A DNA stretch of 64,000 bases from Gracilariopsis chorda. Lineage: Eukaryota; Rhodophyta; Florideophyceae; Gracilariales; Gracilariaceae. The stretch's first letter is position 1, and the number at the start of each line of letters is the position of its first letter. A program made the position numbers and the translations under genes. The stretch is taken from NCBI GenBank assembly GCA_003194525.1, contig NBIV01000086.1:1-64000 (forward strand). The letters are read 5' to 3'. Below the pieces are notes generated by a model. The model was not told the DNA's origin. It worked only from the letters and a program-made list of their open reading frames with translations, and did no database searches. This document shows positions 33,011 through 45,175 of the stretch, piece after piece.

Positions 33011-34584
33011 TCACTGTCGTCGGCGAGAAGGCCCATCTTGAGGCAGGACTCCCTGAAGCTACCAAACTGCTGACCATCCAGGATGCGGAGATGCTGAAAG
33101 GAAGTAGCACCCGCTGTGTGGGTCAAGAGTAAGCGGAGGTAGTACCGCTCACCCTCTCGTGGACTGGCAGTGTAAATGCGCCCAACTACATGCGCACCGC
33201 TGCCAGTGAAGTCGTATAGATCGGCTGCTGCAGTGGCCGCTGAGGAGGAGGTGGGCTGGCTTCGAGACACCGAACGACGTCGGAGACATGCACGCGGCTT
33301 CCAGCATTTGTTTGATTTGTTCCAAGTGAAGTACCTCGGGAACTGGGCATAAGGGATATGCTGTGCACCGGGGTACTTTTGGTTGGCCACAAACCACTCA
33401 GTCAGCTTGGTTCCTGCCCGCTCTCTGTTAGCCGCAGAGTGCTCGTCGCCTTCCTGGAAGAACACCGTATGGTGATCTTCCAAGTGTACTTCAAGCCGCA
33501 CGACGGGTGGATTGCGATCGACAATGTCGAACGCAAGCAACCGCCACACTGCTTCGGAGGCTGACACATACCGTGCGTCCTGGAAGTTCTGGATCTAGTC
33601 ATGGCGTCCGTTCTCATCTACAATCTCCATGGTGACTCTGTCGGAACCCTTGCACACATACTTGAAGAGGTACTTGATACCGCCAAGTCGTGATATGCAT
33701 AGCTCAACGTTGATGTGGCATGCAAACCGGCGGAGAAGCTCTGGGCAATGTGGAACCACCCACGAATTGTCCAACGTCACTACGCGCTGTGGACGGCCGA
33801 CCCTGCAGCTTCGTTCCACAGACACCCTGCCCTCGGAAGGAGCGCGTCTTCGGTAGCTGATGTAGTACTCATTCTCAAGCCGTGCAGTTTCGGAGCCAAA
33901 CGGCTTCGGAAAGTGCTTCAAGCAGATCAGCTCACGCATGCACAGCGCTGAACGGTTTCCTGCACCGCACGGAGTGTGAATCATGTGCTTGAGCACCAAC
34001 TCTTGTAAGGTAGCGTCGGAGGAAGGAGGAATCTTAGCTGAGATGAGCTCGTCAATGTCAGCAGGGTCTCGTAGCTGCTGCTTTGCATCTTCGTTGAGGA
34101 AGAAGATAGTAGGCGCGTGCGGTAGGCCTCGCTTTTGCAACTCGACTACCCGCACGTGAGCAAGAACGGCTCTAAAGGAATGTTCATCAATGACAAACGA
34201 CATCAAGGCTTTCATCTTGAGACGAAACACTCGAGCACGAAGATCAGGTAGATCGGGAGCGCACTGACCATCGAACAGCGCCCTGGTGATCTCAGGCCAG
34301 TTCGGATTGCACTTCATCGTGAGAAAGATATCGGGGTGCCGAATAGTGTTGGATATGGCGATGATGTCGTGCATTTGCTGTCTCATGTATCGGTCACCTC
34401 CTACAAATGTGGAGGGCAACACGAACAGTCGTCCAGCGCGAACCGCATCGGCCTCATCCACGCCCAGCAGAGAGTCACCCAGGCTCTCCCGCAGGGATGT
34501 ATAGTCCGCAGCTCGAAGTCTGTCCTGGTTGTGTCGTAAGTAAGACAAACGCTTCGACTCAACCTTGCAGAACTGGTCAACCAT
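32902..34584 (-). pseudogene. Helitron HUH Rep endonuclease, copy 1
   Basis: The family nicks and joins single-stranded ends for rolling-circle transposition. The FLTMKCNPNW block, the HUH site and the two-tyrosine block YLFKY are readable. In this copy the HUH site reads HAP instead of HAH: the second metal-binding histidine is replaced by proline through two base changes. A TAG stop follows GRHD (near 33597), where other copies have GAG. Copy 1 Rep should therefore be inactive even though its helicase keeps a better Walker A motif. Confidence 0.88.
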
Positions 34585-34650
34585 GTACTGCTGGAAGAGC
34601 CGTTTGCCGCGTAGAATCGTACTGAACTCTGTCGGTCTCTCGAAAAGCTG

Positions 34651-36068
34651 CTACGAATAATACATCAGCGGAGTCACCTTCTTCTCTCTCGAGGCGTTTG
34701 GTGGGCAATATCTCATCTCAGGGTGCCATCCGTCCTGGCCACATGGGAACAAAAGAACGTAGCTCAAGGGATCGTACGATCTGTGAATGACGGGGATAGT
34801 GTCCAGCACCTCATCAACGTTTACAGTCAGCTCTTTACGCCTACGCACAACAATATCGCGCGTCCAAATCTCGCCGTCCACATTCCCTGGAATGATGGCA
34901 GCTACTTGCGACGCCTCGGGCCCGCTGTAGCGACGAACATGCTCGCTGCGGGGCCGTCTATCAGCATGGATCACCATCTGATACGTATTTGCTGGCGTAT
35001 CGGTGATAGCCCACTCGCGCAGGCTGCAGAATGTCTGCGCGTATGGATTCCCCGTGTGCAGCATGGCAGCCAACTGAGACAGCAGTTCCGGTTGGAGGCG
35101 GGGCAGCAAGCCCGCTCGCCTCGCAGACTGCGCGTCATAGTCGGTGTCATGGATGTAAACGGACAGAAATGCGGGCTGGACACCCTGAGCGGGAATGAGC
35201 GGACCCATGTAGTGATAGATCTGTCCCTGCATGGTGATCGTAGGATTGAAGGTAGAGTCTCCTGAACCACGGCTCACCCAGTTTGCCTTGACAGAAGCCA
35301 TACACATAACGGTGTTGTAGGCACGGATCTCAGCCCGAAAGTGGTTCTCTCGGGGCCCAGTTGCAGTCAGCAGTTGACGAAGAAGAGGCGGAGGCTCCAC
35401 AAGTGCAAAGAAGCTGAGATGCCCTTCGTGCAGCACTGCGAGAAAAGAGGTTGCGAGCGGGAGCTGCTCAAAACCCTTTCCTCTTTTAAATGCAGTGCCT
35501 TGCAAAAGCGGCACTCTACATTCATGAGACCGAGGTCCATGTAGCCGCTCTCGTCAAAATCATCCGAGTCAAACAATCGGTGGGCCACGTTTTGGCTCTC
35601 GCACTGAGATTCAAGACGCTGTTGCCTCTGAGCTGCGCTCTCGAGCTCTGGCGATGCCTGTCTAGATGTTGTTTCAGAGTGACGGCGAGAATGTTCAGCA
35701 GCGGGGCCATCCTGTTGCCTTGCAGCACGATGGGCGTCACGATCTTTTGCCTGAACATTTGCGCGATTATCTGGCGTCTCTGAAGCTCGTGCCGAAGCAG
35801 TGGCTGTACAGTCGGGCTCACGAACGTCATCAGTGTGCGCGGCGGAAGCTCTAGCCCTTCTTCTTCTCGCACGTTCCCTATCAGCTGCTCTTCGTGCTTC
35901 ACGCTGTTCCTCAGTTTCATTTGCCCTCCGTATGGCTGCTCGCTCTCTATCACGACGTCTCCTCTCTGCCTGTTACTCACTGGAATCTGCTCGACGTCTT
36001 GCAGCAGTACGTTGACGGTTCTGCTCACGTGTGGCATCGCCTGAAGCACTGGGCTGAGTTGGAGGCAT
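34651..36068 (-). pseudogene. Helitron N-terminal zinc-binding region, copy 1
   Basis: This begins MPPTQPSASGD, then an Arg/Glu/Ala-rich coiled stretch, then Cys pairs (CRFCKALHLKEE) and the ALVEPPPLLRQLL and FRAEIRAYNTVM blocks typical of the region before Helitron Rep. A TAA at codon 32 (35973-35975) and a TAG at the end are shared by all copies. This copy also lacks one base near 35423, in the cysteine region. Confidence 0.8.
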
Positions 36069-36208
36069 TCTAAAAAGAACTTAAGCGCACGACACAAAAG
36101 AAAAACTGTCCAAAGACCGGCAAAGCAAAAAAGAAAAGAAGAAAAAATGAAAAAAAAGGATATGGTCGAGAACAATTGTGCTATGGGCTTCCAAACCCTT
36201 TTATGCAC

Positions 36209-37070
36209 CTAGCACCGAAGTTTTGGATCGTTGCAGCGAAGAGAGAATATCTTGACCACAAAGAAACCGCCTAGATTGAGAACTGACCTGTACAGAGTAA
36301 AGAAGGGGCCGTGCCTGGAGAGTCTGCCAGGACTGCGAGATTTACAATCCCAAAATCGCTAGGCAACTCTGTGCTGGACGTACTTTAGTCCGAAGACCGT
36401 TTCCCTTTAACAGTTCCTTAGATCCAGACAAAGCCGCTGTTGCTCGACTCTTACTCTGTTGTCCCCTTTCTAGACTCTTCAAGGGCTACTCCTTCCGCGC
36501 CAAGCACGTTTTGTGGGGAGCTATCGTACCTCACGTGAACGCCACCCAGAAATAGTTGCCGAACCAATTAAATCTGGATGACGAACGCGTTATTCGGTGA
36601 GAAATTTAAACTTAACAGATCCCGCCGGTACCGCCAGCGTACCTTTTTCAGACGTCCTGACTCGCCCACAGTGCTAGAACCAACACCGTAGGTTAACCAC
36701 AGCGAAGGAGATCGCGAGCGCTCAGTGGGCGAGTGCATTGCACGCTTTTGTATAGCGTGCAATGCCATTGGCGCACATGACCGTTGAAAAATAGTAATTA
36801 AAACGGTCATGTGCACTGCACTGCAACGGATCGGTTACTGTAGTGTAGTGGGTGGGCTACTTTGGTCAAACGGTTAGGCTACTGTGGCGTGGCAAAAGGC
36901 GCCAGGTGGAAACGTGTCGCAATATGCGGTGCAAGATGCCTCTTAGAGCGCATAAAATGCCACGTTTCCACTTGGCAGCCTCCTTGCCGATTTTGCAGCC
37001 AATGAGTGAGAGTTAGCTGACACACAGACAGACAGAAAGACAAAAATGGTCTTTAGTATAGTGCGCAGGA
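36209..37070 (-). other. Helitron 5' non-coding region with three hairpins (copy 1)
   Basis: Reading from the 5' end (37070, TCCTGCGC): a CTGT-rich tract, then IR-C (36901-36916 with 36961-36976, 15 of 16 paired), IR-B (36773-36785 with 36802-36814, perfect) and IR-A (36735-36745 with 36755-36765, perfect 11 bp, loop TTTTGTATA). The rest is leader. The set repeats in each copy. Confidence 0.8.
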
Positions 37071-37258
37071 CAATTGGATCCATTGCGTGCTTCGCACGCG
37101 TTAAGGAGTAGAAGAAGCATTAGAGTGAAAGGAGTATTTGGGTAGCGTGTTATGGGTAGTTTGTTTGTAGAATGCAAGTATTTTTGGGTAGTAAGAAGGG
37201 AGAAGAAAAGAAAAAAAAAAGAAAAAGGAAGAGGTTTACTTAAAGCTATCAAGTTGGT

Positions 37259-38932
37259 CTACGAAAGAACTTCGTGGTACAATACATTATTGGTAGAGGT
37301 GCTACCGGCAGGGAGACAGGCCACGATGTTGGACGGGTTGGTGGTCCGAGAAAAGGCGACGTACAGCTGGCCATGCGTGAAACAGCCATCACGCAAATCC
37401 AGTCCGATGCGACCACTATACGACTGACCCTGTGCCTTATTGGTAGTGATGGCAAAACAGACACGTACTGGGAACTGGGTGCGATTGAAGTTGGGAACCG
37501 GAAAGTTGTCGTCTCCAGGTCCACAGGGCATGCGCGGCAGGCATAGTGCGTTGCCACGATTCACTCCAGAAGCGAGTCGAAGGAACAGTACGTTGCTTTG
37601 CATGTCTTATACGGTATAGATGGCACCATTGACGTGGCCGTTTGAGGGATCCAAGTTGCGAAGGAGCATAACCACAAAGCCCTTTTTGAGTTTGAGGCGG
37701 TGGTCCGGCAGCGCTGACCCAGCAGTCAGAGTGTTGAGCATCTCGACAGGGTACTGCAGTGCGGCACCGTCCTCATCGCTCACCTTGTCCGCACTGAGGT
37801 ACGTGCGATACGCTCCAGGTATAATGTGGCCTACAAAGTCGTTGAGATCTGGTAGGCGATAGTTTCGTGCGGTTATAATCACCGTTGACGTTAGCCAATC
37901 TGCATCTATGTAACTTTGAGCGATACCATGAAAGACCATACGGACCATGGTGCGGAACGACTCCACACATTTTACGGACTCTGGGAGGGTGAAGGGGTGC
38001 TTTGGCGGGACAGGGCCTGGCAATCTGCACTCTCCAATCTGCAAGAGCGTGTTTGGAAACTCCAGTGCCTCCTTTGTCGCTGTGGGGTCTCGACGGAGCG
38101 CAGAAAGGCGCATGTTCGCAGTCAATCTCAAGGTGCGAAAGTGAGAAAAGAGACTTGAGTGTTTGACGCATGCGTTGACGATCACTGATCGAGAGCCGCC
38201 ACGAACAACGGAGAGAATCTGCCGAAAGTCGCCAGAAAGCAATACGAACTTGCCTCCAAAGGGAAGCTGCGAGCGCGGTATGTCACGAAGAGTGCGGTCT
38301 ACGGCTTCGACGCAGAAGCGATGACACATTACGATCTCGTCCCAGATAATGAGGTTGACGTTCTCCATCCGATTGGCCAGGTGCGAGTTGACCGGGATGT
38401 TGCACGTGCTCTCAGCGGGGGCTAGGATGGCAATCCTGAACACGGAGTGGGCAGTCAGACCGCCCTCAAGCAGTATGGCTGCTACAGCAGACGTGGGTAC
38501 CGTAAGGACGGACTTGCCACGAAGGCGTAACGTGACCTGAATTGCCTTGGAGAGGAAGGTCTTGCCGGTTCCACGCGGAGCATCCAAGAAGAAGACGCGA
38601 GTGGATGGCTGCGTTGGTGTAGAAGGACCACCAAGACCCTGCAAGCTCTCCGCGGACACACCAGGAAGGATGGCTCCCACGACGGTATTGAACTCCAGAC
38701 GCTGACGCTCATTGAAGAGAGGGAGGGCGGCTTGCACAGTGTCGTTCAGCTCCGACTGGATTTGCTGCGGAGACCGAGCTGGAGCGCGCATTTCCGGTAG
38801 GTCCTGCATGGGTTTCGGAAGACCGTACGATGACAGAGACGCCAGTGGGCCACCCATTTCTTGCAATGCTTTTTGCACTTCTAAGAGAACGTAAGAGCTG
38901 GCTCTTTCGTCGTTGGCCAGTGCGTGCATCAT
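37259..38932 (-). pseudogene. Helitron Pif1-type helicase, copy 2
   Basis: Same helicase as copy 1. Walker A reads DAPRGTGKT (Gly to Arg, shared by copies 2-6). Walker B reads LIIWDEI, the family consensus. A TAA (37607-37609) falls before the last block (NKAQGQSY, LYVAFSR), which stays in the same frame after it. A TAG private to this copy sits upstream of 38932 in FLQDI, so the open frame starts late. Confidence 0.87.
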
Positions 38933-40665
38933 GCCGCGATGTCGAGTGCGTATATCCTACAGGAACATCGATAGATGCTGCTCCAACAGAAAACAGGGGT
39001 TCGACGGCTGGCAGTAAAGCAAGATGGTGACAAACAAATGAGAGAGTGGAACAAATGAGGAGCGAAGGACTCGCGTAGTGCCTGTGTCCACTCACTGTCG
39101 TCGGCGAGAAGGCCCATCTTGAGGCAGGACTCCCTGAAGCTACCAAACTGCTGACCATCCAGGATGCGGAGATGCTGAAAGGAAGTAGCATCCGTTGTGT
39201 GGGTCAAGAGTAAGCGGAGGTAGTACCGCTCACCCTCTCGTGGACTGGCAGTGTAAATGCGCCCAACTACATGCGCACCGCTGCCAGTGAAGTCGTATAG
39301 ATCGGCTGCTGCAGTGGCCGCTGAGGAGGAGGTGGGCTGGCTTCGAGACACCGAACGACGTCGGAGACATGCACGCGGCTTCCAGCATTTGTTTGATTTG
39401 TTCCAAGTGAAGTACCTCGGGAACTGGGCATAAGGGATATGCTGTGCACCGGGGTACTTTTGGTTGGCCACAAACCACTCAGTCAGCTTGGTTCCTGCCC
39501 GCTCTCTGTTAGCCGCAGAGTGCTCGTCGCCTTCCTGGAAGAACACCGTATGGTGATCTTCCAAGTGTACTTCAAGCCGCACGACGGGTGGATTGCGATC
39601 GACAATGTCGAACGCAAGCAACCGCCACACTGCTTGGGAGGCTGACACATACCGTGCGTCCTGGAAGTTCTGGATCTCGTCATGGCGTCCGTTCTCATCT
39701 ACAATCTCCATGGTGACTCTGTCGGAACCCTTGCACACATACTTGAAGAGGTACTTGATACCGCCAAGTCGTGATATGCATAGCTCAACGTTGATGTGGC
39801 ATGCAAACCGGCGGAGAAGCTCTGGGCAATGTGGAACCACCCACGAATTGTCCAACATCACTACGCGCTGTCGACGGCCGACCCTGCAGCTTCGTTCCAC
39901 AGACACCCCGCCCTCGGAAGGAGCGCGTCTTCGGTAGCTGATGTAGTACTCATTCTCAAGCCGTGCAGTTTCGGAGCCAAACGGCTTCGGAAAGTGCTTC
40001 AAGCAGATCAGCTCACGCATGCACAGCGCTGAACGGTTTCCTGCACCGCACGGAGTGTGAATCATGTGCTTGAGCACCAACTCTTGTAAGGTAGCGTCGG
40101 AGGAAGGAGGAATCTTAGCTGAGATGAGCTCGTCAATGTCAGCAGGGTCTCGTAGCTGCTGCTTTGCATCTTCGTTGAGGAAGAAGATAGTGTGCGCGTG
40201 CGGTAGGCCTCGCTTTTGCAACTCGACTACCCGCACGTGAGCAAGAAGGGCTCTAAAGGAATGTTCATCAATGACAAACGACATCAAGGCTTTCATCTTG
40301 AGACGAAACACTCGAGCACAAAGATCGGGTAGGTCGGGAGCGCACTGACCATCGAACAGCGCCCTGGTGATCTCAGTCCAGTTCGGATTGCACTTCATCG
40401 TGAGAAAGATATCGGGGTGCCCAATAGTGTTGGATATGGCGATGATGTCGTGCATTTGCTGTCTCATGTATCGGTCACCTCCTACAAATGTGGAGGGCAA
40501 CACGAACAGTCGTCCAGCGCGAACCGCATCGGCCTCATCCACGCCCAGCAGAGAGTCACCCAGGCTCTCCCGCAGGGATGTATAGTCCGCAGCTCGAAGT
40601 CTGTCCTGGTTGTGTCGTAAGTAAGACAAACGCTTCGACTCAACCTTGCAGAACTGGTCAACCAT
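38929..40665 (-). CDS. Helitron HUH Rep endonuclease, copy 2 (578 aa)
   Basis: This is an uninterrupted Rep frame. A FLTMKCNPNW block is at about 87-96, the HUH site H156-A157-H158, and the catalytic tyrosines Y305 and Y309 lie in KYLFKY. The C-terminal part leads toward the helicase but leaves its frame at the 17-nt near-duplication (39033-39059). The same frame continues upstream to a TAG that separates it from the N-terminal region, so the true start is uncertain. The catalytic residues are intact. Whether it is expressed is unknown. Confidence 0.88.
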   Translation of the reverse strand: MVDQFCKVESKRLSYLRHNQDRLRAADYTSLRESLGDSLLGVDEADAVRAGRLFVLPSTFVGGDRYMRQQMHDIIAISNTIGHPDIFLTMKCNPNWTEITRALFDGQCAPDLPDLCARVFRLKMKALMSFVIDEHSFRALLAHVRVVELQKRGLPHAHTIFFLNEDAKQQLRDPADIDELISAKIPPSSDATLQELVLKHMIHTPCGAGNRSALCMRELICLKHFPKPFGSETARLENEYYISYRRRAPSEGGVSVERSCRVGRRQRVVMLDNSWVVPHCPELLRRFACHINVELCISRLGGIKYLFKYVCKGSDRVTMEIVDENGRHDEIQNFQDARYVSASQAVWRLLAFDIVDRNPPVVRLEVHLEDHHTVFFQEGDEHSAANRERAGTKLTEWFVANQKYPGAQHIPYAQFPRYFTWNKSNKCWKPRACLRRRSVSRSQPTSSSAATAAADLYDFTGSGAHVVGRIYTASPREGERYYLRLLLTHTTDATSFQHLRILDGQQFGSFRESCLKMGLLADDSEWTQALRESFAPHLFHSLICLSPSCFTASRRTPVFCWSSIYRCSCRIYALDIAA

Positions 40666-40731
40666 GTACTGCTGGAAGAGCCGTTTGCCGCGTAGAATCG
40701 TACTGAACTCTGTCGGTCTCTCGAAAAGCTG

Positions 40732-42150
40732 CTACGAATAATACATCAGCGGAGTCACCTTCTTCTCTCTCGAGGCGTTTGGTGGGCAATATCTCATCTC
40801 AGGGTGCCATCCGTCCTGGCCACATGGGAACAAAAGAACGTAGCTCAAGGGATCGTACGATCTGTGACTGACGGGGATAGTGTCCAGCACCTCATCAACG
40901 TTTACAGTCAGCTCTTTACGCCTACGCACAACAATATCGCGCGCCCCAATCTCGCCGTCCACATTCCCTGGAATGATGGCAGCTACTTGCGACGCCTCGG
41001 GCCCGCTGTAGCGACGAACATGCTCGCTGCGGGGCCGTCTATCAGCATGGATCACCATCTGATACGTATTTGCTGGCGTATCGGTGATAGCCCACTCGCG
41101 CAGGCAGCAGAATGTCTGCGCGTATGGATTCCCCGTGTGCAGCATGGCAGCCAACTGAGACAGCAGTTCCGGTTGGAGGCGGGGCAGCAAGCCCGCTCGC
41201 CTCGCAGACTGCGCGTCATAGTCGGTGTCATGGATGTAAACAGACAGAAATGCGGGCTGAAAACCCTGAGCGGGAATGAGCGGACCCATGTAGTGAGAGA
41301 TCTGTCCCTGCATGGTGATCGTAGGATTGAAGGTAGAGTCTCCTGAACCACGGCTCACCCAGTTTGCCTTGACAGAAGCCATACACATAACGGTGTTGTA
41401 GGCACGGATCTCAGCCCGAAAGTGGTTCTCTCGGGGCCCAGTCGCAGTCAGCAGTTGACGAAGAAGAGGCGGAGGCTCCACAAGTGCAAAGAAGCTGAGA
41501 TGCCCCTTCGTGCAGCACTGCGAGAAAAGAGGTTGCGAGCGGGAGCTGCTCAAAACCCTTTCCTCTTTTAAATGCAGTGCCTTGCAAAAGCGGCACTCTA
41601 CATTCATGAGACCGAGGTCCATGTAGCCGCTCTCGTCAAAATCATCCGAGTCAAACAATCGGTGGGCCACGTTTTGGCTCTCGCACTGAGATTCAAGACG
41701 CTGTTGCCTCTGAGCTGCGCTCTCGAGCTCTGGCGATGCCTGTCTAGATGTTGTTTCAGAGTGACGGCGAGAATGTTCAGCAGCGGGGCCATCCTGTTGC
41801 CTTGCAGCACGATGGGCGTCACGATCTTTTGCCTGAACATTTGCGCGATTATCTGGCGTCTCTGAAGCTCGTGCCGAAGCAGTAGCTGTACAGTCGGGCT
41901 CACGAACGTCATCAGTGTGCGCGGCGGAAGCTCTAGCCCTTCTTCTTCTCGCACGTTCCCTATCAGCTGCTCTTCGTGCTTCACGCTGTTCCTCAGTTTC
42001 ATTTGCCCTCCGTATGGCTGCTCGCTCTCTATCACGACGTCTCCTCTCTGCCTGTTACTCACTGGAATCTGCTCGACGTCTTGCAGCAGTACGTTGACGG
42101 TTCTGCTCACGTGTGGCATCGCCTGAAGCACTGGGCTGAGTTGGAGGCAT
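40732..42150 (-). pseudogene. Helitron N-terminal zinc-binding region, copy 2
   Basis: The frame is 473 codons from ATG 42148-42150 to TAG 40732-40734, with a TAA at 42055-42057 (codon 32). The Arg/Glu/Ala-rich coiled stretch follows the TAA. The cysteine pairs and ALVEPPPLL block are in one frame, without the base loss seen in copy 1. Confidence 0.82.
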
Positions 42151-43342
42151 TCTAAAAAGAACTTAAGCGCACGACACAAAAGACAAACTGTCCAAAGACC
42201 GGCAAAGCAAAAAAAGAAAAGAAGAAAAAATGAAAAAAAAAGGATATGGTCGAGAACAATTGTGCTACGGGCTTCCAAACCCTTTTATGCACCTAGCACC
42301 GAAGTTTTGGATCGTTGCAGCGAAGAGAGAATATCTTGACCACAAAGAAACCGCCTAGATTGAGAACTGACCTGTACAGAGTAAAGAAGGGGCCGTGCCT
42401 GGAGAGTCTGCCAGGACTGCGAGATTTACAATCCCAAAATCGCTAGGCAACTCTGTGCTGGACGTACTTTAGTCCGAAGACCGTTTCCCTTTAACAGTTC
42501 CTTAGATCCAGACAAAGCCGCTGTTGCTCGACTCTTACTCTGTTGTCCCCTTTCTAGACTCTTCAAGGGCTACTCCTTCCGCGCCAAGCACGTTTTGTGG
42601 GGAGCTATCGTACCTCACGTGAACGCCACCCAGAAATAGTTGCCGAACCAATTAAATCTGGATGACGAACGCGTTATTCGGTGAGAAATTTAAACTTAAC
42701 AGATCCCGCCGGTACCGCCAGCGTACCTTTTTCAGACGTCCTGACTCGCCCACAGTGCTAGAACCAACACCGTAGGTTAACCACAGCGAAGGAGATCGCG
42801 AGCGCTCAGTGGGCGAGTGCATTGCACGCTTTTGTATAGCGTGCAATGCCATTGGCGCACATGACCGTTGAAAAATAGTAATTAAAACGGTCATGTGCAC
42901 TGCACTGCAACGGATCGGTTACTGTAGTGTAGTGGGTGGGCTACTTTGGTCAAACGGTTAGGCTACTGTGGCGTGGCAAAAGGCGCCAGGTGGAAACGTG
43001 TCGCAATATGCGGTGCAAGATGCCTCTTAGAGCGCATAAAATGCCACGTTTCCACTTGGCAGCCTCCTTGCCGATTTTGCAGCCAATGAGTGAGCGTTAG
43101 CTGACACACAGACAGACAGAAAGACAAAAATGGTCTTTAGTATAGTGCGCAGGACAATTGGATCCATTGCGTGCTTCGCACGCGTTAAGGAGTAGAAGAA
43201 GCATTAGATTGAAAGGAGTATTTGGGTAGCGTGTTATGGGTAGTTTGTTTGTAGAATGCAAGTATTTTTGGGTCGTAAGAAGGGAGAAGAAAAGAAAAAA
43301 AAAAGAAAAAGGAAGAGGTTTACTTAAAGCTATCAAGTTGGT

Positions 43343-45175
43343 CTACGAAAGAACTTCGTGGTACAATACATTATTGGTAGAGGTGCTACCGGCAGGGAGA
43401 CAGGCCACGATGTTGGACGGGTTGGTGGTCCGAGAAAAGGCGACGTACAGCTGGCCATGCGTGAAACAGCCATCACGCAAATCCAGTCCGATGCGACCAC
43501 TATACGACTGACCCTGTGCCTTATTGGTAGTGATGGCAAAACAGACACGTACTGGGAACTGGGTGCGATTGAAGTTGGGAACCGGAAAGTTGTCGTCTCC
43601 AGGTCCACAGGGCATGCGCGGCAGGCATAGTGCGTTGCCACGATTCACTCCAGAAGCGAGTCGAAGGAACAGTACGTTGCTTTGCATGTCTTATACGGTA
43701 TAGATGGCACCATTGACGTGGCCGTTTGAGGGATCCAAGTTGCGAAGGAGCATAACCACAAAGCCCTTTTTGAGTTTGAGGCGGTGGTCCGGCAGCGCTG
43801 ACCCAGCAGTCAGAGTGTTGAGCATCTCGACAGGGTACTGCAGCGCGGCACCGTCCTCGTCGCTCACCTTGTCCGCACTGAGGTACGTGCGATACGCTCC
43901 AGGTATAATGTGGCCTACAAAGTCGTTGAGATCTGGTAGGCGATAGTTTCGTGCGGTTATAATCACCGTTGAAGTTAGCCAATCTGCATCTATGTAACTT
44001 TGAGCGATACCCTGAAAGACCATACGGACCATGGTGCGGAACGACTCCACACATTTTACGGACTCTGGGAGGGTGAAGGGGTGCTTTGGCGGGACAGGGC
44101 CTGGCAATCTGCACTCTCCAATCTGCAAGAGCGTGTTTGGAAACTCCAGTGCCTCCTTTGTCGCTGTGGGGTCTCGACGGAGCGCAGAAAGGCGCATGTT
44201 CGCAGTCAATCTCAAGGTGCGAAAGTGAGAAAAGAGACTTGAGTGTTTGACGCATGCGTTGACGATCACTGATCGAGAGCCGCCACGAACAACGGGGAGA
44301 ATCTGCCAAAAGTCGCCAGAAAGCAATACGAACTTGCCTCCAAAGGGAAGCTGCGAGCGCGGTATGTCACGAAGAGTGCGGTCTACGGCTTCGACGCAGA
44401 AGCGATGACACATTACGATCTCGTCCCAGATAATGAGGTTGACGTTCTCCATCCGATTGGCCAGGTGCGAGTTGACCGGGATGTTGCACGTGCTCTCAGC
44501 GGGGGCTAGGATGGCAATCCTGAACACGGAGTGGGCAGTCAGACCGCCCTCAAGCAGTATGGCTGCTACAGCAGACGTGGGTACCGTAAGGACGGACTTG
44601 CCACGAAGGCGTAACGTGACCTGAATTGCCTTGGAGAGGAAGGTCTTGCCGGTTCCACGCGGAGCATCCAAGAAGAAGACGCGAGTGGATGGCTGCGTTG
44701 GTGTAGAAGGACCACCAAGACCCTGCAAGCTCTCCGCGGACACACCAGGAAGGATGGCTCCCACGACGGTATTGAACGCCAGACGCTGACGCTCATTGAA
44801 GAGAGGGAGGGCGGCTTGCACAGTGTCGTTCAGCTCCGACTGGATTTGCTGCGGAGACCGAGCTGGAGCACGCATTTCCAGTAGGTCCTGCATGGGTGTC
44901 GGAAGACCGTACGATGACAGAGACGCCAGTGGGCCACCCATTTCTTGCAATGCTTTTTGCACTTCTAAGAGAACGTAAGAGCTGGCTCTTTCGTCGTTGG
45001 CCAGTGCGTGCATCATGCCGCGATGTCGAGTGCGTATATCCTGCAGGAACATCGATAGATGCTGCTCCAACAGAAAACAGGGGTTCGACGGCTGGCAGTA
45101 AAGCAAGATGGTGACAAACAAATGAGAGAGTGGAACAAATGAGGAGCGAAGGACTCGCGTAGTGCCTGTGTCCAC
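43343..45175 (-). pseudogene. Helitron Pif1-type helicase, copy 3
   Basis: One frame runs from MDTGTT through Walker A (DAPRGTGKT), Walker B and SGDFWQILPVV, interrupted only by the shared TAA at about 43691 before the NKAQGQ block. The position normally occupied by Arg in GDFRQ is Trp here. Confidence 0.87.

Larger units (their letters stand above)
30989..37070 (-). mobile_element. Autonomous-type Helitron, array copy 1
   Basis: This is a 6082-bp unit, the leftmost and most diverged of six head-to-tail copies. It reads right to left: 5' hairpins, N-terminal region, Rep, helicase, 3' hairpin. Its 3' end joins the Copia LTR at about 30989-30992; the bases CAA are shared with the target, so the edge is uncertain by 3 nt. 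The 3' hairpin (about 31004-31018) has a mismatch that the other copies lack. The coding parts carry their own lesions and are listed separately. Confidence 0.9.
37071..43154 (-). mobile_element. Autonomous-type Helitron, array copy 2
   Basis: This 6084-bp unit abuts copies 1 and 3 with no spacer: the 3' end of one copy (CAATTG on the minus strand) runs straight into TCCTGCGC of the next. The 3' hairpin GCGTGC-TTC-GCACGC (plus-strand view) is at 37085-37099. In protein variants it is intermediate between copy 1 and copies 3-6. Confidence 0.92.

Noticed and set aside
39033-39059. A 17-nt micro-intron between Rep and helicase
   Set aside because: No phase of the 17-nt repeat gives GT-AG ends. 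A slippage duplication fits better.
40804-41346. 180-aa plus-strand ORF repeated in each Helitron copy
   Set aside because: It is the shadow of the conserved minus-strand N-terminal region, and its composition follows that frame.
41604-42278. 224-aa minus-strand ORF upstream of the zinc-binding region
   Set aside because: The family-like Arg/Glu/Ala-rich protein lies in the neighbouring frame, in phase with the zinc-binding part. This frame reads as an overlap.
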